A stretch of DNA of 13,890 nt from an uncultured Collinsella sp. (GTDB taxonomy: Bacteria; Actinomycetota; Coriobacteriia; Coriobacteriales; Coriobacteriaceae), in assembly GCA_902489855.1 (NCBI GenBank), contig CABUBS010000033.1, positions 1 through 13,890 of the forward strand. The letters run 5' to 3'. The notes beneath the pieces were generated by a model. The model saw only the letters and a program-made list of their open reading frames with translations, was not told the origin of the DNA and did no database searches. The position numbers were made by a program, and so were the translations under genes. This document shows, one piece after another, positions 1 to 7,323 of this stretch. The stretch's first letter is position 1; every line of letters begins with the position of its first letter.

Positions 1-919
1 CGTGAGCCGCTACGGCGTGGTTGCCTTTGGCTCGTCGCTCGACCAGGTGGGCCCCTTCGGTCGCACGGTCGAGGACGTCGCGCTGGCCATGAACGCGCTC
101 ACCGGTGCGGGCCACGATCCGTACGATTGCACCAGCCAGGACTGTGCTGTCGACTTTACCGAGCACCTCAACGACAGCATCGAGGGCAAGCGCGTGGGTA
201 TCATCCCTGCGTTTATGGAGGCCGAGGGCCTGACGCCCGAGGTCAAGGCCGCTGTTCAGCGCGCCGCCCAGGAGCTGCAGAACCAGGGTGCCGAGCTGGT
301 CGAGGTCGACCTGCCACACCTGGACGCCGCCATCGCCGCCTACTACGTCATCGGCCCGGCCGAGGCGTTCTCCAACCTGGCCCGCTTCGACGGCATTCGC
401 TACGGCTACCAGGAGGAGGGCTGCGCCAGCCTGTCCGACCAGAGCTCGCTTTCGCGTGCCCACGGCTTTGGCGCCGAGGCCAAGCGCCGTCAGATGCTTG
501 GCGCCTACCTGCTGAGCTCGGGCGTGTACGACAAGTACTACTACGCCGCGCAAAAGGCCCGCACGCTCATCATGCAGGACTACGACGCCGCGTATGCCAA
601 GGTGGACACCATCCTCATGCCGGCCTCGCCGCGCACGGCCTTTAAGTTTGGCGAGATCAGCGACCCCACGCAGATGTACCTCTCCGACCTGTACACCATT
701 TCGCTCAACATCTGCGGCAACGGTGGTATCTCGGTGCCGCTGGGTCTGGGCGAGGATACTCAGCTGCCTGTTTCTGCCCAGCTGGTGGGACCTGCGTTTA
801 AGGACCGTCAGCTGCTCACGTTTGCCCGCGCCCTGGAGCGCGGCTTTGCCGATGCCGCCACGGGTGCGCCCGCGCTTTCCGTCGCGCCCGATTTTGCCGG
901 GAAGGGAGGCGAGCTGTAA
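1..919 (+). CDS. gatA: Asp/Glu-tRNA(Asn/Gln) amidotransferase subunit A, 5'-truncated by window edge
   Basis: This is the C-terminal 305 or so residues of GatA, the amidase subunit that releases ammonia from glutamine for conversion of Glu-tRNA(Gln) or Asp-tRNA(Asn). The frame is open from the first bases, and the GTG at position 2 is an internal valine, not a start. Recognisable family blocks are SSLDQVGPFGRTVEDVA near the window start, FKFGEISDPTQMYLSDLYT about two thirds in, and GGISVPLGLG after it. The upstream part with the Lys-Ser-Ser catalytic triad and the glycine/serine-rich amidase signature lies outside the window; full-length GatA is usually 480-500 residues. The stop TAA shares its last base with the gatB start (TAATG), indicating translational coupling. 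gatC is presumably upstream. Family identity is firm. Confidence 0.95.
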   Translation, partial: VSRYGVVAFGSSLDQVGPFGRTVEDVALAMNALTGAGHDPYDCTSQDCAVDFTEHLNDSIEGKRVGIIPAFMEAEGLTPEVKAAVQRAAQELQNQGAELVEVDLPHLDAAIAAYYVIGPAEAFSNLARFDGIRYGYQEEGCASLSDQSSLSRAHGFGAEAKRRQMLGAYLLSSGVYDKYYYAAQKARTLIMQDYDAAYAKVDTILMPASPRTAFKFGEISDPTQMYLSDLYTISLNICGNGGISVPLGLGEDTQLPVSAQLVGPAFKDRQLLTFARALERGFADAATGAPALSVAPDFAGKGGEL

Positions 920-2595
920 TGAAGGAGCTTTCCGAGGTCCTGCAGGATTGGGAGGCCGTGATCGGCCTGGAGATCCACACCGAGCTCACCGCACTCGATA
1001 CAAAGATGTTCTGCAACTGCAAGCTCAGCCACGATGACGAGCCCAACGCCAACGTGTGCCCGGTGTGCCTGGGTCTGCCGGGCGCCCTGCCGGTGCCCAA
1101 TAAGAAGGCAATCGAGAGCATCGTTAAGGCAGGTCTCGCCACCAACTGCGAGATCCAGCGCCACTCGATGTTCTACCGCAAGCACTACTTCTATCCCGAT
1201 ATGGCCAAGAACTTCCAGACCACGCAGGGTCCGGTCGCCTTTGCCATGTACGGCCACCTGGATCTGGACGTGACCGGCCGCGGTGCCGCCGAGCGCCCCG
1301 ACTGCGCATTCGGCGAGGCCGAGGCTCAGAGCCTGGCGAGCGCCTCCGCCAACGCCGAGGGCCTGTCCACGTCCATGACGTCGACCATGCGCGAGGGCAA
1401 CCAGCGCGCCGGCCACCTGGCCAGCTACGATGCGTCCAACCTGCAGATGCCCGAGCGTCGCGAGGACGGTTCCTACACGGTGCCCATCCGCATCCTGCGC
1501 ATCCACATGGAGGAGGACGCTGCCAAGATGGTGCACGTGGGCGGTGCCGAGGGCCGCATTACCGCCGCGGCAGAGTCACTCGTCGACTACAACCGCTGCG
1601 GGACGCCGCTGATTGAGCTCGTCACCGAGCCCGACCTGCGCACGCCCGAGGAGGCTCGCCTGTTTATGGAGAAACTCCGTCGCATTTTTGTGACGCTGGG
1701 CATTTCCGATTGCTCCATGGAGAAGGGTTCCATGCGCTGCGACGGCAATGTGTCGCTGCGCCGCCGCGGCGAGACCAAGCTGGGTACTAAGACCGAGCTT
1801 AAGAACCTCAACTCGTTTAAGAGCCTGCATGACGGCCTTGCCTACGAGATCTGCCGTCAGGCCGAGGTGCTCGAGGAGGGCGGCATCATCTACCAGGAGA
1901 CCCGCCACTGGGAGCCCAGCCGCAAGCGCACCGTGGTCATGCGCGTCAAGGAGACGGCCGACGACTATCGTCTGTTCCCCGATCCCGACCTGGCGCCGTT
2001 CGATTTAGACGACGAGTTTATCGACCGTTGCCGTGGCGAGATTCCCGAGCTGCCCGATGCCAAGCGCGCCCGTTTTGAGGCCGACTTTGGCATTAAGACG
2101 GCCGACGCCGAGCAGATTGCCGGCGACCCCGAGTTTGCCGACTTCTTTGAGGCCGCCGCTGCCGGTATGGCTGGCAAGGAGGCCCAGACGGTCGCGAACT
2201 TGCTGGTGAACGAGATGATTGCCTACCTTAAGGGCGCAGGCGTGTCGCTGGCCGAGTCCGGCATCGCGCCGGCTCAGGTGGCAGCCCTTGCCAAGCTGCT
2301 GGCGACCGATGCCATCAGCTCTAACCAGGCGCACGAGGTCTTTGAGGCCATGGCCCAGACCGGTGACGATCCCAACAAGATCGTCGACGAGCGCGGTATG
2401 CGCCAGGTGAGCGACGCCGGCGCGCTGCAACCGATCGTGGACGAGGTGCTGGCGAACTGTGCCGAGCAGGCGCAGCAGTACCGAGATGGCAACCAGAAGG
2501 TCATCGGCTTTTTGGTGGGCCAGTGCATGAAGGCGAGCCGCGGCAAGGGCAACCCGAAGCTCTTCAACGAGTTGCTGAGAACGTCGCTCTCGTAG
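919..2595 (+). CDS. gatB: Asp/Glu-tRNA(Asn/Gln) amidotransferase subunit B
   Basis: GatB activates and holds the mischarged tRNA in the GatCAB complex. The 558-residue product opens with VIGLEIHTEL (residues 14-23). It has a Cys set typical of the GatB metal site (Cys32, Cys34, Cys47, Cys50 in FCNC...CPVCLG), then HYFYPDMAKNFQ (89-100), HMEEDAAKMVH (196-206) and VDYNRCGTPLIELVTEPDL (222-240). It ends in a YqeY-like tail domain with QCMKASRGKGNPK. The usual length is about 475-500, and the excess is one insert at about residues 120-186, where most GatB proteins have a short turn. A GGGAGG Shine-Dalgarno at 904-909 supports the ATG at 919, which overlaps the gatA stop. The next gene is over 350 bases away, past two terminator-like structures, so gatB ends the operon. 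Confidence 0.97.
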   Translation: MKELSEVLQDWEAVIGLEIHTELTALDTKMFCNCKLSHDDEPNANVCPVCLGLPGALPVPNKKAIESIVKAGLATNCEIQRHSMFYRKHYFYPDMAKNFQTTQGPVAFAMYGHLDLDVTGRGAAERPDCAFGEAEAQSLASASANAEGLSTSMTSTMREGNQRAGHLASYDASNLQMPERREDGSYTVPIRILRIHMEEDAAKMVHVGGAEGRITAAAESLVDYNRCGTPLIELVTEPDLRTPEEARLFMEKLRRIFVTLGISDCSMEKGSMRCDGNVSLRRRGETKLGTKTELKNLNSFKSLHDGLAYEICRQAEVLEEGGIIYQETRHWEPSRKRTVVMRVKETADDYRLFPDPDLAPFDLDDEFIDRCRGEIPELPDAKRARFEADFGIKTADAEQIAGDPEFADFFEAAAAGMAGKEAQTVANLLVNEMIAYLKGAGVSLAESGIAPAQVAALAKLLATDAISSNQAHEVFEAMAQTGDDPNKIVDERGMRQVSDAGALQPIVDEVLANCAEQAQQYRDGNQKVIGFLVGQCMKASRGKGNPKLFNELLRTSLS

Positions 2596-2601
2596 CTGCG
2601 A

Positions 2602-2744
2602 GGCCGGGGAAGCCCCGAGTCGCCGGGGTGTTTCCTCCAAATTTCAAACAGTCCTATGCAAGACGAAGGCCACATTTAGTGGCCTTCTTTGCATGCGGAA
2701 CTCATTTGGAGCAAACACCCCGGCGACTCGGGGCTTCCCCGGCC
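2602..2744. repeat. Long nested inverted repeat (41-base arms) after gatB
   Basis: Arms 2602-2642 and 2704-2744 are reverse complements at 40 of 41 positions; the only mismatch is 2634 against 2712. The left arm begins GGCCGGGGAAGCCCCGAGTC and the right arm ends with its complement. The 61-base spacer holds a second hairpin (2656-2694). The left arm starts six bases after the gatB stop codon. Such perfection over 41 bp is far beyond an ordinary terminator and suggests a MITE-like or REP-like element, or an RNase III-type double-stranded RNA. No clear target-site duplication flanks it, and no second copy is in the window. Confidence 0.85.
2656..2694 (+). terminator. Hairpin inside the long inverted repeat, possible terminator
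   Basis: The inner stem GAAGGCCAC (2665-2673) pairs perfectly with GTGGCCTTC (2679-2687) around a five-base loop. After a small internal loop the pairing resumes between 2656-2661 and 2689-2694. Three T residues follow the inner stem, so it could end gatB transcription, but the U tract is short. It is equally explained as the core of the surrounding palindrome. Confidence 0.45.
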
Positions 2745-2792
2745 AGACGACTCGGCCGTTCGGGTCAGGCGGGCTGATAGGAAAGATGGTGA

Positions 2793-2821
2793 CGGAGGCG
2801 CAAAATGCGCCTCCGCCTTTT
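2793..2821 (+). terminator. Intrinsic terminator downstream of gatB
   Basis: A perfect 10-bp GC-rich stem (CGGAGGCGCA at 2793-2802 with TGCGCCTCCG at 2806-2815) has a three-base AAA loop and is followed by CCTTTT (2816-2821). This is a standard rho-independent terminator and the likely true 3' end of the gatCAB transcript. Confidence 0.85.
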
Positions 2822-2856
2822 GAATGTGATGAAAGTGTGGCGAAATGAGCTTAAAA

Positions 2857-2925
2857 CTTCCGTAAATGTGATAAATGTCACGTTTTACCTAGGGTAAAAT
2901 GTGGGAAATATCACGTTTACGGAAG
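2857..2925. promoter_or_regulatory. 69-base palindrome overlapping the promoter of the DUF4143 ATPase gene
   Basis: Arms 2857-2889 and 2893-2925 are reverse complements at 27 of 33 positions around a TAG spacer. The ends (CTTCCGTAAA / TTTACGGAAG) and the centre (TTTTACC-TAG-GGTAAAA) are perfect, and the middle is diverged. A -10-like TAAAAT lies at 2895-2900 in the right arm; no good -35 is seen. The pattern of conserved ends and conserved core suggests two or more protein-binding half-sites (TCACGTTTTAC at 2879-2889, TCACGTTTACG at 2911-2921) rather than an RNA hairpin, since transcription would start inside it. Confidence 0.7.
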
Positions 2926-2947
2926 ATTCTTTGCGGGAGGTTCGGCC

Positions 2948-4312
2948 ATGCAGCGAGATATCATTGCCAAGCTTAACGCTTGGAAAGCGTCGGAATATCG
3001 TAAGCCGCTTATCCTTAAGGGGGCGCGCCAGGTTGGAAAGACGTGGGCGCTTAAGGAGTTCGGTCGAACCTCGTACCGCAATTTTGTGTATCTGACGCTC
3101 GAGGAACCGTCACCTGGGGTACAGAGCGAGTACGCTCAGTTTTTCGAAGGTACGCGCGATCCTCGGCGGATCATCTCAAACCTTTCCCTGGCATTTGGAC
3201 AGCCTATCGATCCCGGCGAGACGCTGCTTATTATTGATGAGATCCAGGATTGTCCTTCTGCAGTCGGCGCCCTTAAATACTTCTGTGACGAGGCCCCCGA
3301 GTATCACGTCGCATGCGCAGGGTCTTTGTTGGGCGTTCGCTTGTCCCGTGAGACCAGCGCTTTTCCGGTGGGAAAGGTCGAGTTCATGGAGATGCACCCT
3401 ATGAGCTTTTCCGAGTTTCTGAAAGCCGAGGGCGCTGCAAACTACGACGAATACCTTGGCGGCCTGGATCAGATCGAGACAGTGCCCGATTTCTTCCATG
3501 TCCGTCTCGTCGAGCATCTTCGGCGTTATTTTGCATGTGGCGGCATGCCAGAGGCTCTTGGTCGGTGGGTGGAGACGGGCGATATCGTTCAGGTCGATAA
3601 GGTGTTGTCCGATCTCTTGGATTCCTACGAGCGCGATTTTGCCAAGCATGGTGGCCGTGCGCAGTTCGCCAAGCTTTCGCAAATATGGAACTCGATTCCA
3701 ACTCAGTTGGCGCGCGAGAATAAAAAGTTCGTTTGGGGTGCGGTGCGCGAGGGGGCTCGTGCTCGAGAATACGAGGATGCTCTGGAATGGCTTGCCGATG
3801 CTGGGCTCATCACGGCGGTTCGCCTTAATGCTGCCGGTGGCGTGCCGCTCTCTGCATACGATGACCTCAAGGCATTTAAAGTCTACTGTCTTGATGTCGG
3901 TTTGCTGCGCCGCATGGCAAGGCTGGATGCGTCCGCTTTTGCCATCTCGGATGCGCTATTTTCCGAGTTCAAAGGTTCGTTTGCCGAGAACTATGTGCTT
4001 CAGGCATTGCTTCTGCAGCTGGATGTCGCTCCGCGCTATTGGACAAACGAGAAGCCGAAACACGAAGTCGATTTTTTGATTCAAGTCGGAAACGAAATCG
4101 TTCCCGTCGAGGTCAAATCGGGAGAGGTCGTTCATTCCAAGAGCCTTAAGTACTATGCCGACAAGCATGCGGAGACGACTCCACTGAGGGTCCGCTACTC
4201 ACTTAAGAACCTAAAGCTCGACGACGGGGTGCTCAACATTCCGTTGTATTTGGCTGATCGATCTGCCCCTCTTATCAAAAAGGCGCTTGATTGTGCACAT
4301 CTTGACGTTTAG
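2948..4312 (+). CDS. AAA-family ATPase with DUF4143-type C-terminal domain
   Basis: The 454-residue protein begins with a P-loop, GARQVGKT (residues 25-32), followed by Walker B LLIIDEIQ (93-100, Asp97 Glu98) and a sensor-1-like CAGS (123-126). The middle has the HLRRYFACGGMPEAL block (190-204), typical of the large ATP-binding family with DUF4143. The C-terminal end resembles a PD-(D/E)XK fold, with Glu347, Asp375 in HEVDFLI and Glu388/Lys390 in VPVEVKSG. The cellular role of this family is poorly known, and paralogues are common in gut anaerobes. The start ATG has GGGAGG at 2935-2940. The gene stands alone between terminators and a convergent regulator. Its codon use is visibly less GC-rich at third positions than gatB, and a palindrome overlaps its promoter; both fit acquisition as a self-contained unit. 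Family confident, function unknown. Confidence 0.9.
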   Translation: MQRDIIAKLNAWKASEYRKPLILKGARQVGKTWALKEFGRTSYRNFVYLTLEEPSPGVQSEYAQFFEGTRDPRRIISNLSLAFGQPIDPGETLLIIDEIQDCPSAVGALKYFCDEAPEYHVACAGSLLGVRLSRETSAFPVGKVEFMEMHPMSFSEFLKAEGAANYDEYLGGLDQIETVPDFFHVRLVEHLRRYFACGGMPEALGRWVETGDIVQVDKVLSDLLDSYERDFAKHGGRAQFAKLSQIWNSIPTQLARENKKFVWGAVREGARAREYEDALEWLADAGLITAVRLNAAGGVPLSAYDDLKAFKVYCLDVGLLRRMARLDASAFAISDALFSEFKGSFAENYVLQALLLQLDVAPRYWTNEKPKHEVDFLIQVGNEIVPVEVKSGEVVHSKSLKYYADKHAETTPLRVRYSLKNLKLDDGVLNIPLYLADRSAPLIKKALDCAHLDV

Positions 4313-4341
4313 ATCCTGGGCGAGCTGATGGGCGGCGGCTA

Positions 4342-4370
4342 ATTAAATCGCTCCGTTACGGCCAGGGAGC
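4342..4370 (-). terminator. Weak candidate terminator for the AraC-family gene
   Basis: Read on the minus strand, GCTCC and GGAGC (4366-4370 and 4350-4354) form a 5-bp stem with an 11-base loop, followed by the T/A-rich GATTTAATT. It sits 8 bases past the regulator's stop codon in the 65-base convergent gap. The stem is short, so support is limited. Confidence 0.3.
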
Positions 4371-4377
4371 TTGGGCC

Positions 4378-5376
4378 TTAGCGATACTTGCTTCGCCAAG
4401 CCGTGGGTGTCATGCCGGTGTATTGTTTGAAGGCTTGGGCGAAGGCGGCTTGCTGAGGGTAGCCTAGGCGCTCTGCCACCTGCGCTATTGTGAGCGCGCT
4501 ATCGGCCAAAAGGTCCTGTGCTCGCTCCATGCGGCGCCTTCGTATGTAGGTGCCCAGGGACTCGCCGGTTTGGACTTTAAAGGTGGCGCAGAGTTTGGAG
4601 CGGCTTGTGTAGAGCCTCTCGGCCACCTCGTTGATACCCACACGTCTGCCTTTGTCGAGCGCGCGCTCAATCATCGCCGTTGCTTCTTCGGCAATGGTTA
4701 TGCTGACGCGTGTGTCTGCCGCCTGCCGCGCCTGTTTGTGGGCCGCGCACGAACAGGCGAGCTCCGCGACCATGGCCTCCACGATGCCCTGCATATAGAC
4801 GTGTCCGCCTACGGTGCGGGCGCGGTCCTCGTTAATCCGGCGCAGCGTGTGGCAGATGGCAGACGTCGCTTCCTCGTGCCATGGCTCGGCAAACGCCTCA
4901 AAGGTTCCCGCGAACTCGGTGGGATAGCGGTGTTCCAGTTCGTCAAAATATCCAGGCAAAAAGAGCACCGAGCGCGAGTGATAGAGCTCCCCCGCAAACA
5001 GCGGGCTTAATTCCTCGCCACAGCTATCTTGGATAAAGCTGCAAACGGCATTGTTTGGCCACGGCCCATGCAATGGTTTGAGGTTCGCGGGCGTTATGCC
5101 AGCCTCGGGCATGCATGTAAGTGTGGGCGCGCTGACCTCGCTCACGCAGGCGTATGGCTCGGGCGTGTATTCGGCCAGGTACATATCGTGCGTCGGGGTT
5201 ATGAAATGCTCCATGACGATGCATGTGGGGGAGAGGGGCATGATCCATGCGCGGCCGTGCGCCCGGTCGTTTGCCACCTCTCCGGTAAAGACGGCGCCCT
5301 TGCCGGTAAGCTCCAGGCCAAACTGTTCAAACTGCGGTGCGTAGAGCTCGGTTATGTCGGTCGCTGCCCGCCGCAT
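4378..5376 (-). CDS. AraC-family transcriptional regulator
   Basis: The product is about 332 residues. The last hundred residues form an AraC/XylS DNA-binding domain with two helix-turn-helix units: INEVAERLYTSRSKLCATF, and IAQVAERLGYPQQAAFAQAF followed by the diagnostic YTGMTPTAWR. The N-terminal 230 residues are unassigned and should hold the effector-sensing part; they contain many Cys residues. Two starts are possible: ATG at 5376, or TTG at 5382 two codons upstream. The AGGAAAGGG Shine-Dalgarno (about 5389-5397) is 12 bases from the ATG and 6 from the TTG, so the TTG remains possible. The gene is divergent from a two-gene ABC transporter operon, the arrangement of AraC-type regulators that control uptake of an iron-chelate or other ligand. 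Direct repeats overlapping its own start suggest control of both directions. Confidence 0.93.
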   Translation of the reverse strand: MRRAATDITELYAPQFEQFGLELTGKGAVFTGEVANDRAHGRAWIMPLSPTCIVMEHFITPTHDMYLAEYTPEPYACVSEVSAPTLTCMPEAGITPANLKPLHGPWPNNAVCSFIQDSCGEELSPLFAGELYHSRSVLFLPGYFDELEHRYPTEFAGTFEAFAEPWHEEATSAICHTLRRINEDRARTVGGHVYMQGIVEAMVAELACSCAAHKQARQAADTRVSITIAEEATAMIERALDKGRRVGINEVAERLYTSRSKLCATFKVQTGESLGTYIRRRRMERAQDLLADSALTIAQVAERLGYPQQAAFAQAFKQYTGMTPTAWRSKYR

Positions 5377-5411
5377 TTGCAAAAGCGTCCCTTTCCTTTG
5401 CAGAAACGTCC
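5376..5411. promoter_or_regulatory. Candidate AraC-type operator: two direct repeats 21 bases apart
   Basis: TTTGCAAAAGCGTCC (5376-5390) is repeated as TTTGCAGAAACGTCC (5397-5411), identical at 13 of 15 positions. The start-to-start distance is exactly 21 bases, two helical turns. Tandem direct half-sites at this spacing are what AraC-family dimers bind at araI. The pair lies between the regulator and the transporter genes and flanks the regulator's Shine-Dalgarno. Confidence 0.6.
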
Positions 5412-5424
5412 ACAGCTCGGTTGA

Positions 5425-5453
5425 TTGTGAGCCATGGCTAACATGCCAATGAT
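5425..5453 (+). promoter_or_regulatory. Weak candidate promoter for the ABC transporter operon
   Basis: TTGTGA (5425-5430) and AATGAT (5448-5453) are separated by 17 bases, and the candidate operator repeats lie just upstream of the -35. The match to consensus is only fair, as expected for an activator-dependent promoter. The resulting leader would be about 40 bases. Confidence 0.35.
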
Positions 5454-5496
5454 AAGTTCATTACGGTTAACTCTCAAGCCGTTAGAAAGGAATCTC

Positions 5497-7323
5497 ATGG
5501 CAAAGGAATCAAAAAAGGAAGGTGGCGGTATCGGCGAGCTGCTTGCATATGCCGGCGACCGTAAATTCCTAACGTATTTGGGCATGGCGCTCTCGGCGCT
5601 CTCGCAGCTGCTGAGCTTTGGCCCGTACGTGTGCATTTGGCTTGTCGCGCGCGATTTGATCGCCGTGGCGCCTAACTGGAGCGAAGCCACCGATATCGCG
5701 ATGTACGGTTGGTGGGCCGTGGGGTTTGCGCTGGCAAGCATCGTAGCTTATTTCGTGGGGCTCATGTGCACGCATCTGTCCGCGTTTCGCTGTGCGTCCA
5801 ATATCCGCAAGACTACGAGCGAGCACCTGCTTAAGCTGCCGCTTGGCTACTTTGACACGCACGCCACCGGTGAGCTGCGTCGTGTTGTAGACGGATGTGC
5901 CGCCTCCACCGAGACTTTGCTCGCACACATGCTGCCCGATATCGCAGGCGCCGCCGCCATGGTCGTGGGCCTGCTCGTATTGCTTTTCGCTCTCGATTGG
6001 CGCTTGGGCGCGGCATGCCTCATCTCGGTGGCCATTTCGTTTGGCGCCATGGCCACCATGATGAGCGGCAAAGGCGCCGAGTTCATGAAGGCCTACATGG
6101 GAGCGCTGGTCAAGATGAACAAGACCGGCACCGAATACGTACGCGGCATCCCCGTGGTCAAGGTGTTTCAGCAGACGGTCTACTCCTTTAAGGCCTTCCA
6201 CGATGCGATCGCCGAATACGCCGACATGGCACAAAACTATGCGGGCACGTTCTGTCGAGGTCCGCAGGTACTCAACCTTACCGCGCTCAATGGTCTTGTG
6301 GCATTCCTGTTGCCCGTGGCGTTGCTGTTGGCGCCGGGCGAGACGGACTTCGCGCATTTTATGGCCAACTTCACGTTTTACGCGATATTTTCGGCCGTGG
6401 TACCGACGGCCATGACCAAGCTCATGTTTGTGGGCGAGGCCTCTCAGATGAGTGCCGATTCGCTGGCTCGCATCCGAAGCGTCATGGATTCCAAGCAGCT
6501 CTCCGTGCCCGCCCAACCCAAGCACCCTGCCGGCGGCGACGTGCGATTTGAGGATGTGAGCTTTACGTACGAGGGTGCCAAAGCACCTGCCGTTAGCCAT
6601 GTGAGCTTTAGCGTTTCCACGGGTAGCACCCTTGCGCTGGTGGGTCCCTCGGGCGGCGGTAAGTCAACCTGCGCAAGCCTGATCCCGCGATTTTGGGATG
6701 TCTCTTCGGGTCGAGTACTCGTGGGCGGTGTGGACGTTCGCGATATGGATCCGCACGAGCTTATGGACCAGGTTGCCTTCGTGTTCCAGACCAACCAGCT
6801 GTTCCGGCAAACACTTGCCGATAACGTGCGCGCCTCCAAGCCTACGGCCACTGACGACGAAGTGCGTGCGGCCCTCTCCGCAGCTCAGTGCGACGACATT
6901 GTGGCCAAGCTCCCACAGGGCATCAATACCATGCTCGGTGCCGGCGGAGCATATCTTTCGGGCGGCGAGGTCCAGCGCGTGGCACTCGCCCGCGCGATCC
7001 TTAAAGACGCGCCTATCGTGGTGCTCGATGAGGCCACGGCGTTTGCCGATCCCGAGAACGAGGCACTCATCCAGCGCGCCTTTAGCAAGCTGGCGGCGGG
7101 TCGCACGGTCATTATGATTGCGCACCGACTCTCGACTGTAGTGGGCGCAGACCAAATCGTGGTGCTCAACCAGGGCAGCGTGCAGGAGTCGGGTACTCAT
7201 GCCGAGTTGCTGTCCCAAGAGGGTCTGTATGCCAAGATGTGGGCCGAATACGAACAGGCCGCGAGCTGGAAAATCACTGCAGCGACCGCGGATGCCGCCG
7301 TCACGAAGGGAGGCGAGGCCTAA
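5497..7323 (+). CDS. ABC transporter half-transporter, permease fused to ATPase (first subunit)
   Basis: The 608-residue protein has an N-terminal six-helix type IV exporter-fold membrane domain (roughly residues 25-310) and a C-terminal nucleotide-binding domain. The latter shows Walker A GPSGGGKST (383-391), Q-loop Gln431, signature LSGGE (487-491), Walker B VVLDE (508-512) and H-loop His543. The D-loop region reads FADPE (516-520) instead of the usual xLD. The ATG at 5497 is chosen because AGAAAGGA (5484-5491) precedes it; the in-frame ATG at 5434 has no such site and lies within the promoter region. The second half-transporter begins directly after the stop, so the two likely form a heterodimer in the membrane. 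Linkage to an AraC regulator resembles siderophore importers of the YbtPQ/IrtAB type, but drug or peptide export is also possible; substrate is not shown by sequence. Confidence 0.93.
   Translation: MAKESKKEGGGIGELLAYAGDRKFLTYLGMALSALSQLLSFGPYVCIWLVARDLIAVAPNWSEATDIAMYGWWAVGFALASIVAYFVGLMCTHLSAFRCASNIRKTTSEHLLKLPLGYFDTHATGELRRVVDGCAASTETLLAHMLPDIAGAAAMVVGLLVLLFALDWRLGAACLISVAISFGAMATMMSGKGAEFMKAYMGALVKMNKTGTEYVRGIPVVKVFQQTVYSFKAFHDAIAEYADMAQNYAGTFCRGPQVLNLTALNGLVAFLLPVALLLAPGETDFAHFMANFTFYAIFSAVVPTAMTKLMFVGEASQMSADSLARIRSVMDSKQLSVPAQPKHPAGGDVRFEDVSFTYEGAKAPAVSHVSFSVSTGSTLALVGPSGGGKSTCASLIPRFWDVSSGRVLVGGVDVRDMDPHELMDQVAFVFQTNQLFRQTLADNVRASKPTATDDEVRAALSAAQCDDIVAKLPQGINTMLGAGGAYLSGGEVQRVALARAILKDAPIVVLDEATAFADPENEALIQRAFSKLAAGRTVIMIAHRLSTVVGADQIVVLNQGSVQESGTHAELLSQEGLYAKMWAEYEQAASWKITAATADAAVTKGGEA

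Noticed and set aside
808..1536. 242-codon open frame on the minus strand across gatA/gatB
   Set aside because: Antisense shadow of two well-identified genes, His/Gly/Ala-rich composition typical of reverse-frame translation.
2602..2744. CRISPR or tandem repeat array
   Set aside because: There are only two inverted copies and no direct repeat with spacers; no CRISPR array is visible anywhere in the window.
5448..5462. Fur-box-like AATGATAAGTTCATT upstream of the ABC operon
   Set aside because: The arms are only 5 bp with a five-base spacer, and the fit to the usual 7-1-7 Fur pattern is poor on the right side.
5434..5496. Upstream in-frame ATG start for the first ABC gene
   Set aside because: It lacks a ribosome site and lies in the promoter/operator region; the ATG at 5497 has AGAAAGGA directly upstream.
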